This document shows, in pieces, positions 49,342-61,602 of a stretch of DNA of 64,000 nucleotides; within the stretch, counting starts at the first letter, position 1, and each line of letters starts with the position of its first letter. Source of the DNA: Nyssa sinensis. Lineage: Eukaryota; Streptophyta; Magnoliopsida; Cornales; Nyssaceae. The stretch covers positions 34,338,169 through 34,402,168 of the forward strand of contig CM018038.1 of assembly GCA_008638375.1 (NCBI GenBank), in the 5' to 3' direction. The notes under the pieces were generated by a model. That model searched no databases. It had not been told where the DNA came from and saw only the letters and a program-made list of their open reading frames with translations. A program made the translations under genes and the position numbers.

Positions 49342-52300
49342 TCATTGATAATACTTCCGCAAGTGTTCTACGTTCCATGGCCTAGGAACAGGTTTCCCAG
49401 TCATGTCTTCAAGCCAGTAAGTGGTAGGTCAAACGACCTTCGTTACTTTGTAAGGGCCTTCCCAATTTGGTGACAACTTTCCCATGGTGGGATCCTTGGT
49501 GTTCTGAAAGACTCTTCTTAAGACGAAGTCTCCAACTCGAAAGCTGACTGTCTTGAGTCCTATCTTGGATTTATTGACCATTCTTTGTTGGTAGGCTTCC
49601 ATCCTGATGCTGGCCTGATCCCTTCTCTCTTCGAGCAAATCCAAGTTCTCCATCAGCTGCTGATCATTGGATTCTTGCTCAAAGGCCTCAGTCCTCAGAG
49701 TTGGCATACCGATTTCAACTAGAATTACTGCTTCTGTCCCATAGGCTAATGAGAAGGGTGTTTCAGAGGTGGGAATTCTTCTGGTTGTACGGTAGGCCCA
49801 AAGGACTCCTGGGAGCTCTTCTGCCCACTTCCCTTTGGCTTGTTCCAACCTTTTCTTTAACCCATCAAGGATTGTTCGGTTGGTGACCTCTGCCTGCCCA
49901 TTTGCTTGTGGATGGCCTGGAGAGGCAAAGTGCTGCCTGATGTTGAGATTTTCGCAGAATGCCTTGAAGCCTTTACCAGTGAATTGTGTCCCATTATCCG
50001 AGATAATTACACGTGGTATGCCAAACCTGCAGATAATGTTCTTCCAGGTGAAGCTTTCGACTTCCTTTTCTGTAATATGCGTTAAAGGCTCGGCTTCGGC
50101 CTATTTAGAGAAGTAGTCGATAGCCACCAAGAGGTACTTCCTGTTTGGAGGTGCTCGTGGTAATGGGCCCACAATGTCCATTCCCCATTGAGCAAAGGGC
50201 CAAGGACTAGGAATCGGGATGAGCTCGTGCTGAGGCTGGTGTTGGTACGAGGCGAATCTCTGGCATTTGTCACACTTCCGAACATATTCTTTAGCCTGTT
50301 TCAGCATGCCGGGCCAGTAGTAGCCCTGTGATAGAGCTCGGTGGGCTATAGTTCTACCCCCATTGTGATTCCCGCAAATTCCCTCGTGAATTTCAGCCAA
50401 AACATATTGCGACTCGTCTGGAGCCAAACACTTTAACAGAGGTTGAGAATACGACCTCCTGTAAAGTTTGTTGTTCAGGATCAGGTACCGAGCCGCTCTG
50501 ATTCGGATTCTCCTGGCTTTGTTTTTATCCTCTGGGAGGAGCCCGGATCTTAGATACTGGAGGATTGGGGTCATCCAGCTCTGGCTCTGTTCATCAATTT
50601 GAGCAACTGATGCTTCCTCAATGCTGGATCCTGGCTGAAAAGAGATTTTAACGGTGGAGTCTGTTTCGGACTTGAGGCGGGAGGCCATGTTGGCCAGAGC
50701 ATCTGCTCTACAGTTCTGACTTCTCTCAATCTTCCGAATAGTGAAAGTCTGGAAGGAATGCTTTAAGTGGTTCACCAGCTCGGAGTACCGAAGCATCCTG
50801 TCATCCTTAATGGCAAACTCTCCCAAAACTTGGCTTACTACCAGTTGGGAGTCAGAGAAGACGTCGAGGTTCTGAGCCTCGTATTCCAGGGCAAGCTTCA
50901 TCCCCAAGATTAGGGCCTCATATTCGGCTTCATTATTAGAAGCTCTAAATCCCAAGCTGACTGCTTTTTCTGATGTGAGTCCATCAGGGGACTGTAGTAC
51001 TAGTCCTACCCCTGATCCTTGATCGGTTGACGATCCATCAATATACAGCAGTCAGGTTCCCGTAGTTTCGGTGATTTGTGCTTCATTCTGCAGTGCCGGG
51101 GTGAACTCGGCTATAAAGTCGGCTAAGGCCTGCCCTTTAATGGAGTTTCGGGGTACATATGAAATGTCAAACTCCCCTAGCTCCACAGACCACTTGACCA
51201 ATCTTCCCGATACCTCAGGTTTCCTCAGTATTGACTTTAGAGGATAGGCAGTTGGAATCTCAATTGGATGGGCCTGGAAGTAAGGTCGAAGCTTCCGGGC
51301 TGATATGACCAATGCATAGGCCAGCTTCTCTACTTCTGGGTATCTTTTCTCCGTGTCAAGTAGTGCCCTACTGACGTAGAATATAGGCCTCTGTACTCCT
51401 CTGTCCTGTCTGATTAGTGCGGAACGAACCGCGTTCTCAGAGACCGCAAGGTACAGGAGCAGCTTTTCTTCTTGTACTGGTTTTGACAGGAGCTCTGGAG
51501 AGGCTAGATACTCCTTTAGTTCTTGGAAGGAATGCTCGCATTCTTCTGTCCATTGCAAGGCCTTGCTGCCCTTTAGAGCTTTAAAGAAAGGTAGACAGCG
51601 ATCGGTGGACTTGGATATAAATCTACTCAATGCGGCGACTCTGCCGTTCAGTGCCTGAATCTCCTTTCTGGTCTTTGGCGACTTCAGTCCAATTAGGGCT
51701 TGGATCTGAGTGGGATCTACTTCGATACCTCTTTGAGAGATGATGTACCCCAAGAATTTTCCCTTCGTAACTCCGAAGGTACATTTCGAGGGGTTGAGCT
51801 TCATCTTGTGCTGTCTGAGGATATCGAAGGTCTGGGCCAAGTGCTGGAGGTGGCTGCCTTTCTGGAGGCTCTTTACCAGCATGTCGTCGATGTATACTTC
51901 CATGGTGCTACCAAGCAGTGGGCTGAACATCTTGTTCACCAACCGTTGGTAAGTGGCTCCAGCATTTTTTAGACCGAAAGGCATCACTCTGTAACAGTAG
52001 AGTCCTCTCTCGGTTATGAAGGCGGTCTTTTCCTGATCTGGAGGGTACATCTGGATCTGGTTGTATCCAGAGTAGGCGTCCATGAAACTCATTAGCTCAT
52101 GCCCTGCAGTGGCATCAACCAGTTGATCTATTCTTGGCAGTGGAAAGCTGTCCTTGGGGCATGCTTTGTTGAGGTCTGTATAGTCAACACAGACTCTCCA
52201 CTTGCCGTTCTTCTTCTTGACAAGCACAGTGTTGGCTAGCCACTCGGGATAAAAAACTTCCCGTATCATCCTAGCGTCCAGCAGCCTCTGGACTTCTTCG

Positions 52301-55047
52301 TTTATAATCCGATGCCGTTCGGGAGCGATCGGCCTTCTCTTCTGTCTGACTGGGGGGTGATCTGGATCTACCATCAGTTTGTGAGTTATCTGATTAGGAT
52401 CTATCCCCTCCATGTCCCTGGTCTCCCAAGCAAAGATAGAGAGGTTGTTCTTCAGAAACCTAACTATCTTTTCCTGCTCGGTGGGCGTAAGGTCTGGGCC
52501 GATATACAGATAACGCCCCTCTACTTCTGAACTGACCAGTATTTTGATGGGCTCGCCAACGGGCTTGGCTCGGTTGTCACGTCCCCTTGGGCTCAGGGGC
52601 TCTTCAACGCCAGATGGGCAATCTTCCACCTCGGGAGTGTGAGTGAAAACCGGATCTGCACAGTCCCGAGTATACTGTAATTGCTATTTCAGAGCTGTCT
52701 CCTTGAGGGCAATAGCGTGACATTCTCGTGAGGTTGGCTAACACCCCCGGACCGAGTGCACGCTCTGATTGTGGACGTACTTCAGACACTGATGAAGGGT
52801 CGAAGTGACCGCCCCTATCTGGTGTAACCAGGGTCTCCCGATGATGACGTTGTATGGAGACTTCATGTTCAACATCATGTATTCAGATATGGTGGTTTTC
52901 TGCCTTTCACCTTCCCCAATAGTGGTAGGAAGGTCGACTCTCCCCAGTGGGGTGCTAAGATTGCCATCAAAAGCTGCCATTACGGCAGTGGTGGGCTTGA
53001 TGCTGTCCTGGTCTATGCCCATCCGCTTAAGCGGTTCATAGAATAGAATGTTGATTGAGCTGCCAGTGTCGACTAGGACTCTTCTAGTCTCGAAGTTGGC
53101 GATTCTGAGGGTGATAACAAGGGCATCACTGTGAGGGCAGTGTACCCCTGCTAGATCTTGCTCGGTGAAATGGATCTCTGGCCCTGGCTTGAGCCTCTTT
53201 TCGACGTTGGAGACCTGCAAGAAGTTTGGGGCCATTCTGGCCTCCCGAGCATATCTTTTTCTTGCCCTGTTGGACATCCCTGTAACAGGGGAGTCAGCAT
53301 GGAGGACGTAGATAACATGGTTGTTCTGCCTCTGAGGCTCGTTCCGTCCTTCCCGCTGCTCTTGCCTCTGTTCGGGCCTCTGATCTGGCCGCTGTTGAGG
53401 CCTGTCTTCTTGGGGGTTCTGCCTTCCGTCTTGTTTGACGAACTCCCGAAGACGTCCCTTCTTTATGAGCTGTTCTAACTCATATCGGAGGGTCCTGCAA
53501 GTGTTAGTAGTATGTCCATGATCTTTATGGAAATTGCAATACTTACTTTGGTCCCGCAGGCTGGGATCTCCTTTGATTGGCTCTGGCCACCTCAGGTTCT
53601 CCCGATCTCGGATCTGCCGGAGTACCTGGTTTGGAGTGGTGTTCAAAGGCGTGAAGTTGGTGAACTCCATTGGTGCGGAGTTGTACACAGCTCTGGGAGC
53701 TGTTTTCTTTTCTGGGCTTCTGGCCCTCTTTTTGTTGGAGTCTCTTCTGTGATCCTCCTTCTTATGGTCCTCCCGCTTCGGATTATCCCTCTGGGTCTGA
53801 TCCTTGCCTTTCTGGGCTGAGCGGTTGGCTTCTTCCAGGTTGATGTATTTTTTGGCCCGATCCATCAATGCCGCCATATCGGCTGGGGGGCTCTTTGTCA
53901 AGGAATCTCTGAAACCACCTTGGGCAAGCCCGGCAGTAAGGGCCGCAACAAGGAATTTCGGGCTGCAATCCGTGATCTCAGTGAGTTCGGTGTTGAAGCG
54001 GGCAATGTAGGCCCGGAAGGATTCCTCCCTGGTCTGCTTAACATTCAGCAGGAATTCTGGCCCCCTTCTGAGCCTCCTGCTGGTCATAAACCTATCCAAG
54101 AACTGCCTACCGAGCTCGTAAAAGCTGGCAACGGAGTTCAGAGGGAGGTTGTGGAACCACTTCAGAGCTGTTCCCTTCAGGCTGGTGATGAACGTTCGGC
54201 ACATGAAAGCATTTGAGGCTCCGTGAAGGGCCATCGTATGCTGATAATGAGATAGGTGATCTCCTGGATCTCCAGACCCGTCGTAGAGAGTAAATTTGGG
54301 CACCACGAACTTCCTAGGCCTCTCTTCGGACATGATGGCTTGAGTGAACGGAGTGGCTAGTCTTCCGAGCAGCCTGGCCAGTTCGTCCTGCTCTGGAGGG
54401 TTCTGATGTCCTCTTAAGCCGATTGTCCGGTCCATAGACTCGGCAATCTCCTCTACCCTTCGCGGGTCTCTGAGCCTGACATCTTGTGAACCCTGCCTGA
54501 CAGCCTCGGCTTCAGGGTAGTAGGGTGGAGTGCGCCCTTCGGATGGAGGAGGAATCCGAACCGGTGGGACTGGTGCTGCATGATAGGGTTCCTGTGGTGC
54601 CAGGGGTGCTCCCGAAACCCTAGGAGTTGGGGCTCGAATAGTGCTCCGGTAGTGCACGTCGGGAACGAAAGCGGATGTTCCCCAGCCATGGACTGTTGAT
54701 GGCTGTGGATCTTGGCCAGCGTGAGCAACGCCTGAGGGGTGCCCAGGCTGGTTAGTGGGGGCCTGCCCACGAAGTTCTTCATTCCCCGTGGCAACCGGGG
54801 GTTGCGTTCCTGCAACGAAGTTGACCGGCGGGCTAAGAGAAGCCGCCGCTTGGTTCTGCGTGAGCGTTGCCAGCGTTCTAGTGATGGCCAGCAATTGCTC
54901 CTGCACCAGTTCATTGTGTCGTTTTATTGCTTCGATCTCTTGTCGCATAGGGTTGGCAGCTGGTCCCCTTGTGCGAAGAGCAGGCGGCTGACGCTGAGCG
55001 TTTTGCGAACTCTGAGTATTCTGTCGTGGTCAGAGATTTGGTGCCAT
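49342..55047 (-). pseudogene. Tat-type gag-pol frame with six nonsense codons
   Basis: One frame runs from ATG at 55047 to TGA at 49342-49344 (1,902 codons including the stop). Internal stops lie at 55030-55032, 52738-52740, 52684-52686, 51052-51054, 50101-50103 and 49429-49431, with no frameshift. Order on the minus strand: gag with SLKGTALKWFHNLPLNS; zinc finger CNFHKDHGHTTNTC; protease DTGSS (D at 53068-53070); RT with FGLKNAGATYQRLV and YIDDMLVKS (from 51894); a first RNase H-like domain; a second RNase H (starting near YIDGSS, 51040); integrase with an HHCC zinc region and three acidic catalytic sites (GMDIVGP, SDNGTQFTG, NGQAEV). Apart from the stops, catalytic residues look intact. Gag-pol would be made as one polyprotein and cleaved. 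Confidence 0.88.
52684..52686 (-). other. In-frame TAG followed by CAATTA
   Basis: Between protease and RT the frame reads AAA-TAG-CAA-TTA. UAG followed by CARYYA is the known leaky-stop context of tobamoviruses. Here it is more simply a CAG-to-TAG mutation, since another TAG lies 17 codons upstream in the same frame. Confidence 0.6.
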
Positions 55048-55098
55048 GGTTTTCCGGTGGGGAAAAAGATGAGTTTACGAATAAAGCACGTAGAGATC

Positions 55099-55124
55099 AG
55101 TCGTTCCCACAGACGGCGCCAAAT
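55099..55124 (-). other. Primer-binding site of the Tat-type element
   Basis: On the minus strand TGGCGCCGTCTGTGGGAACGA starts 2-3 bases after the 5' LTR. It starts with TGG as expected for complementarity to a tRNA 3' CCA end. The tRNA species was not determined. Confidence 0.8.
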
Positions 55125-55798
55125 TGATGCTACACTTTTTGACTCGCAACACGTGAGGGCTCCGTGACCTGTAGAACACTCAGAAAGATGATCAGAGGAC
55201 CACCGGATTGGCTCCGGCGGTAGCCGCTCCGATGCTTAAGTAAGTAAGGGAATTGAAAGACTGTATTGAAAGTCAAAGAATGAGCATAATAATCTAAAGC
55301 GTACCTCTAGGGTTTAATATATAAGCCGTGGTTCTCCTAATTTTGATTAGGTTTTGCTGCCACGAATATCGGGATTTGATCATCGGAGATTTGCAGTTAC
55401 CTTGTGGAGCATTGAATCGTAGATGGAGATAATCATGGATAGTAGTTTCCATGTTGAAGGCTGTTTCCTTATTCCCCGCTTATCGGCTGTTAAGGAAACC
55501 ATATATGCAGTGTCGAATAAATATTGTCCAGAACAGGAGGTCTGGAAGATGTACATGAGAATATCCTGAATGCTTCATCTGCACTGTATGACCGAGTTCA
55601 TCGGTTCTGAATGATATATAAATAAGAATGCCCCGAAGGCTTATGGCTGTTCTGTATGACAGACATATATGAGAATACCCCGAAGGCTTGTAGCTGTTCT
55701 GTATGACCGAAATATATGAGCTTTGTAGGATCGAGATTTGTTAATCTGATGGGCACACGTGTCTCAAACTGATTGGTGTGTCTGTTTATGGTATATCA
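55125..55798 (-). repeat. 5' LTR of the Tat-type element (674 bp)
   Basis: It begins TGATGCTACAC and ends GGTATATCA on the plus strand; near-identical to 43944-44617. It is followed on the minus strand by the primer site, confirming orientation. Confidence 0.92.
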
Positions 55799-57511
55799 AT
55801 ATTCAATCTTCTGAACTTCATGGTAACATCCTTTTGAGAAAAATAAGACTCGGTAACAAACTAAGAAATGAGGAATACGTCCTTAAAACTTAATAAAGTT
55901 ACCAAAGGTGTATAGATTAAATTAAAAGATCCATGTAAATGTTATAGTGACTGAATGGACTCAAAAAGGAGTCCGAATAAGTAAATTGTGTATGAAAAAA
56001 TATGAGACGTTAAAAGTGTAAATCACCAATTTTCTCTTGAAAGGCCAAATAAGCTATAAAGTATCAGGGAACCTTAAATTGGAAATTTGAGAACCTCTTA
56101 ATCAATTAGATTAAGCTCAAAGAACTTAAAAGACTGAATAACAATGTTTAGAATTAGAATGAATACTAATTTATTATGCAATGTATTTTTTATCCTTGAT
56201 TATAGGATCACCCAAGCGATGAAAAATGAAAAGAAAGATATGGGATAGCTATTATGGTACCCCCATGGGGATGCGATGCTAAGAACCCAATGTAAGTAAA
56301 TCCAAACTCTAAAATGTGGTAATCCTTAGCCATGTCACCATTATGTTTCTCTCGATGCTGCCAATTTGTACTCTTTTATACACACCTATCAGTTGTCTGA
56401 TTTTCACAATTTGACACTTGTACTTCCTTGTAGATATATTGAGATTCTGATTGCCAATATCTTGATGTGATTGCTTATACATTGCTATAACCCTTGATTC
56501 AGATATTGAAAAATTATTGTATTTCTCACTTGTTATGAGTTTGAAATTCTATGTATATGTACATTCCTTGTGGAGTTCACCTGATTATGACATCATTATG
56601 AGTGTCGGGAGTTGTGTCTGTCACAACGCCCATCCTGATTTTGTAGATGTTGATGACCTACGAGTCGATGCTTGGGAATGATACACAATACTTAATCCAT
56701 CGAGGATATGATATTTGATAAGAGCTCTTGGTACTATTCAAGGAAACCCAAAGATAACGGATGCACCTGAATGAGTGTTGTTTGGGGGTAGCCGGGCCCT
56801 ATTTGATGATAGCATCTACTAGACTCACTATTGATGTATTACATATCTTATGCTTTGATCCTAATATGATAATGCACTCTTTGATCTGTGGATATGCTTT
56901 CCAAACCTTTCATTACATTTGATTTGACATATTGTGATTCTTGGCAGCTGATTATTGCATGTGCCCTTTGACCCACGGGTTATCTTTGGTGATCTATTTT
57001 CCCTTGTGACTGATTATTGTTCTATATCCTTTCGTTTGTCATTTAGTAGCATTCTATTGCCTAAACTAACCTTGACCCATGTCAGAGGGAGGAAATTTAC
57101 TTACTGAGCTAAGTTAGCTCATTCTAGATTTATAACAATTGCGACTAGTGGAGATAGTGATATGTTTGTGGGCAATGTTGATGATATATAATTCCAAGTC
57201 ATAATTTGAATATGTATATATTCTGTAAGTTTGATGTTAGTATCAGATATTGTGATATAATGACAATAGTAATGTTGTTAGACTTAACTCGTAATTTATG
57301 ATAATGAAAAATATACTTGGAGATTATCTTATTGATAATTGTTAGGGTTCGATTTGTGATAAGATGAGTTGCATATGTGTAGCTTCCGCAATTAATAAAG
57401 AAAAAAGAATTTTTCACTGTTGTACAATTCATTTGATTTTGTACGGCCTGTCCGAGTGATAGTGTCAGTCACTGCCCCTAATCTACATAGAATGGGTTTC
57501 GGGTCGTGACA
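55799..57511 (+). mobile_element. Shared B-type LTR, right half
   Basis: The sequence from 55799 follows 36780-38537 and ends GGGTCGTGACA at 57511. Together with 42792-43914 it forms one LTR of about 2.8 kb. A primer-site-like sequence follows directly (TGGTAGTAGAGC, 57515-57526). Confidence 0.8.
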
Positions 57512-60366
57512 GAGTGGTAGTAGAGCAAAGATTAATGATTCTTTGGGAAAGGTCATACCAACATTGAACTTGATGACTATTGGATGATTTAGATGACTAA
57601 ATGATCGGTGGTTTTGAAAGACGATAGCGTGTTTAGGTACTAAGGTTAATGGTCTTTGGAAAAGACTATACTTAAATTGATGATTCTTAGGCGATTATGA
57701 TGATCAAATAAATGACTTTTGGGGGATAGTAATATACTTAAGGGCAAAGGTTAAGGATTCTTAGGAAGAATTGTAGCAGTATTAAGGTTGATGACTCTTA
57801 GATGATTGAGTTATGAAATTGATTAGTGAATTATGGGAAACTATAGTCTGAATAAGGGCAATGGTTAATGCTCCTTTGAAAAATAGAAGGTGACATAGAG
57901 TTGGGATTGTGAAATTTTGGAAAGTTGGTGGATCTAACAACAAAGCTATAGGAGGGATAGTCTGGAAAATACTTAAAGGATAGCGACATGAGGAGTTTGA
58001 AACTCTAAATGAATTGATGATATATCAAAAAAGTAAGGACTCTTTAGTAAGTCATAGATAGACCCTGATAGGGTAAAGACAAATAGATCATTGAGAGGCA
58101 ATTATTGATTGAACGAGACTATCAAAGTTAAAATTATGAAATATAATGGTACTACAAGAAGATTGGCACTTGATTAATGGTCGTTGGGAATTTAATGGAT
58201 CTTGTTGATCTAGGTGACAATATGTCCCAATTATGGGCCATTCCCTCTCGAGTTGGCTGAATTTATTTTAATAGGTAAATGATTAATGATTTTGAATAAC
58301 CTTTGAGAATTAATGTGATCTAAAGATCAAAAGAGATTAAACTTATAGTATGATGTCTAGAAAAGCTTGTGAAGACAACGATTATAAGAAAATGGTACAT
58401 AATTCTTTAAGGAACCACAAAAATAATTGTTATTATGGGAAAAAGTAAAAATAATAACAAAATTTGTAATACTAAGGAAGTTGATAACTTCCATGGTCGG
58501 AAAACCTTAATTAATTTTGATAAACTTTAATTATCAACTGTAATGACAATAATGATGAGATGGCTAATTGACTTAAGCAATTCTGAAATATGATATAAAG
58601 TTCAGAATGGACAAAATTGTGGATAGCAATACTTGCAAATGAATAAGTGCTAGTATGCTATTAAATCTTTAGTTACAAAATGAACTAATCACATGACTGT
58701 AAGGCTCTAAAGTCATGAAATGTACAAGAAACTCCCTATACAATTGAATAAGTTCTCTAAGAGTTAGAATTGAATAACAAATGGGAAAAATGTAATGTGG
58801 TGATAAACCAAATATGACAATGGGCATAAGAAACTAGACATCTGAGTAACCTTTTTGTGCAATAAGTAAGGGAAACCAAAAAATAATGGCTATTAATTAA
58901 AAAGTCGTAAGACTTTGAGATTTGAATTGTTCAAAAATATTGTGGAAGGTTCAAAGTACCAAATACAATATCATAGTTAAAAGTACTTTCAAAAAGTAGA
59001 TTGTCATATGAAGAGTTAGTGACTGGGGTAAAAGATTACCCTAAGAATCTTCAGTAAGTCTACCAAGACTTAAAGAAGAAATGAACTGAGTGAACTTAAT
59101 ATACATTAAATCATAAGGGAATAAGAAATCAAAATCTATGAAAAGCTCAATCGTGAGCAAGAAATGAAAAGTATTTGTATCAATCGATAATTTAAAAGAA
59201 ATGAAGGAACTAATTTCCTCAACCTTTCTAATTCATGAGAAGAGATGAATACGAACCCAAAAACAAAGGCGGGTATGCCAATGAGTTAGTACCAAAAAAA
59301 AAGAAAGAGGATTGATAAATCTTCGACCTAAGTAACCCTTAGAAATGGGCACGTGACTGAGAATCACAAACGAGTATTACGAATAAAACTAAAAGTTACC
59401 CTTGCATGGGAAAAATGTTGTAATGTAATGAGGGCATGAGTAAACCACCCTTGCACGAGCCAAATGGTGCTCATGAACACAAAAAGGAAATATGACACTA
59501 AAAATACAAAAAAGGAAATATGATATTTGCGATGATCAAATAAAGTTGAATAGACAAAAGATACTTAAACAAGTAACGTTACAAATCACACAACTAAACA
59601 TATGTAGTGAATCCGATGAAGGATTTGTGACAAAAAAAAAAAAAGAGGAAAATTGAAAGAAAAGTGAGATCGTGTGAATCCATGAAGGACTCTATCCTTA
59701 ATGAAGAACTGAAGTACTTGAATAAGAAATTCAATACACTCTAAACGATGAAAGTGGTGTAGTCTAGTTACACTGTTGACTTTCTATGACCACTACTAAA
59801 ACAACCGATAGAAAAGAAAAGATCAAGGTACTAAATACCTCTACCTGACACATAATGCGTCATACAATACCAACAAAAGTTGGGAAACCACAGACGGTAA
59901 TGTGATCCCGACTTAATGCCAAATAAGATTAATGTGACGACTAGACGTGGGACTAGTCAAAACATGGATAACAGAAAAAATTAGTCAAGATATTAAAAAA
60001 TTGACTCAGAGTGAGTAATGAAAGTATAGTGGACCATAACCATAGATCTCAGGACTAAAGGAATAACCACTGAAATAATGATACAAGAATTTGGGGACTT
60101 TGAGTTTATCGTCTTGAGAAAGTTAAAAGTCAAACCTTTGACTTTCATGATCACTATTAAATTAAACAATTAAGGGTACAAAAGAATTGTGAATCTTGTG
60201 TGAAAAATCTTATTATTTGAAGATATAATGTCCTAAATGTCAGTAATAAATCCAAGGGACAAATGAAAAGAAACCAAGCTAATGAAATTAGAATGAAAAG
60301 ATAATAAGCTTCCTAGATATGAACGTCCTAGTTTTGAGGACAAAACTCATTTTAAGGGGGTGAGGA
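57512..60366 (+). mobile_element. Non-coding interior of a second element sharing the LTR
   Basis: A 2.85-kb interior lies between a primer site (57515) and a polypurine tract (about 60345-60366, preceded by 'gttttgaggacaaaactc'). No open frame over 60 codons and no recognisable gag or pol was seen. It may be a non-autonomous (LARD-like) relative or a fully decayed element. The leader (57526-57870) consists of three to four degenerate tandem copies of about 105-120 bp, each starting near AAAGGTTAATG. Confidence 0.65.
57515..57526 (+). other. Primer-binding site, initiator-Met type
   Basis: TGGTAGTAGAGC differs from TGGTATCAGAGC at two positions and lies 3 bp after an LTR end. Confidence 0.75.
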
Positions 60367-60605
60367 TGTAACATCCCGACCCAATTAAATGAAGCAATTA
60401 ACGATAATAACGATTATCATAAGTTAATTTGCTTCACTAACCATGGACAATGCTAATTAAGACTAGTGACCCGTAAATACGGAAGTAAGGGTATAAATAA
60501 TGAAAATAACTAATTCTAAATTAGAGACGACCAATTAGAGAATGCAAATCAATGCCAAGGTCATAACTTGATAAAAAGTTATGACTAGTGTTAATCAAGG
60601 AATAA
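60367..60605 (+). mobile_element. LTR start, B type, interrupted
   Basis: It begins TGTAACATCCCGACCC and matches 42792-43030 at roughly nine bases in ten by eye. It is interrupted at 60606 by a minus-strand LTR end. Confidence 0.85.
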
Positions 60606-61602
60606 TGTCACGACCCAAAACCCACCCTACGCGGATTTAGGGTCGGTGACTAACATTGTCACTCGGACAGGTCGTACAGAATCAAATGAATTGCACAAGA
60701 GTGATATATATATATATATATATATATATTAATTATGGAAGTTACATGTGTGTAACTCATCTGATAACCATTCCAATGCCAGTCATTTATAAAAAAGTAT
60801 ACTCAAGGTATTTTCATCGTCACCACTATTATCATCACGTGTCATCAACAGTTATATATACATTAGATACGTATTCCCAAAAGTACAAAACATAAATCTC
60901 CAAAAGTCCCATCTGTCATCAAGTCCAAAAATATACATTTTATGATTACACAAAAATAATCCACATTACGTTTAACCAAAATCCTAGTACAAAAGATCCA
61001 TCACATTTATGCTCTCTGCCATACGGTGTGAACTTGCTACTTCTGTGCCATTTCAAGTACCTGAAATATATTGGATAAATCCATATGAGATTCACTAAAC
61101 TCAGCAGTAATTTCTGTATCCTGTCGCAGGTTTTGCAAGACGAAGTTTTGCACAAAATACCATGGGCACCAAGTTTCTCAAATAGATAGTATATATATAA
61201 GGATAACTTAAAACATGCTTTCAAGATGGACCACGTATAACGCATACTGAAGATTCAAGCAGGTATAATATGAGCGTTTCTAAAACACGTTATTTTCTGA
61301 TAACATAGTTCGAATATCAAGTCACAAAGCAGATAGTAAAAAGTTGTTCACAAATTGTATACTAGCATATGAAATTTTTAAATCATGATTCAGATAATGA
61401 GTTACGGGACATATAACGTGATATCGAATGACAAATACACATGAGAGAGTACTTTTAAAATCTAATTTTGAATAACGGATAACAGACGCATATTACACAC
61501 ATCGAAGATTCACATAATGAGTCGGAGCACTACATGGGTAAGTCTCATCAAGAGTTGAAGCACCACGTAGTTAAGTCTCATACATGAAATCCACAACGAG
61601 TC
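60606..61602 (-). mobile_element. Minus-strand LTR, A type, partial
   Basis: It begins TGTCACGACCCAAAACCCAC, the reverse complement of the LTR 3' end, and follows the reverse complement of 30100-31092 into the GACTC subrepeats, where it is cut at 61602. A TA microsatellite lies at about 60705-60730. Confidence 0.8.

Larger units (their letters stand above)
43915..55798 (-). mobile_element. Tat-lineage Ty3/gypsy retrotransposon, young but broken
   Basis: Minus-strand element: 5' LTR 55125-55798, primer site, gag-pol frame 55047-49342, minisatellite, antisense genes, polypurine tract, 3' LTR 43944-44617. The extra 43915-43943 carries a second primer-site copy outside the 3' LTR. Tat affiliation rests on the domain content (RT with YIDDMLVKS, two RNase H-like segments), the zinc-finger form CNFHKDHGHTTNTC, the antisense additional ORF and the repeat-rich region after pol. 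It is inserted in a Tekay/Del-like LTR. No target-site duplication is visible. Confidence 0.85.

Noticed and set aside
43919..55124. A complete target-site duplication for the Tat element
   Set aside because: The left flank is a primer-site copy and the right flank (atatt) does not match it; no duplication could be shown.
52312..55167. Open frames on the plus strand opposite gag-pol (for example 53158-53478, 53512-53820, 54739-55167)
   Set aside because: They are shadows of the GC-richer gag-pol frame, with no recognisable domains.
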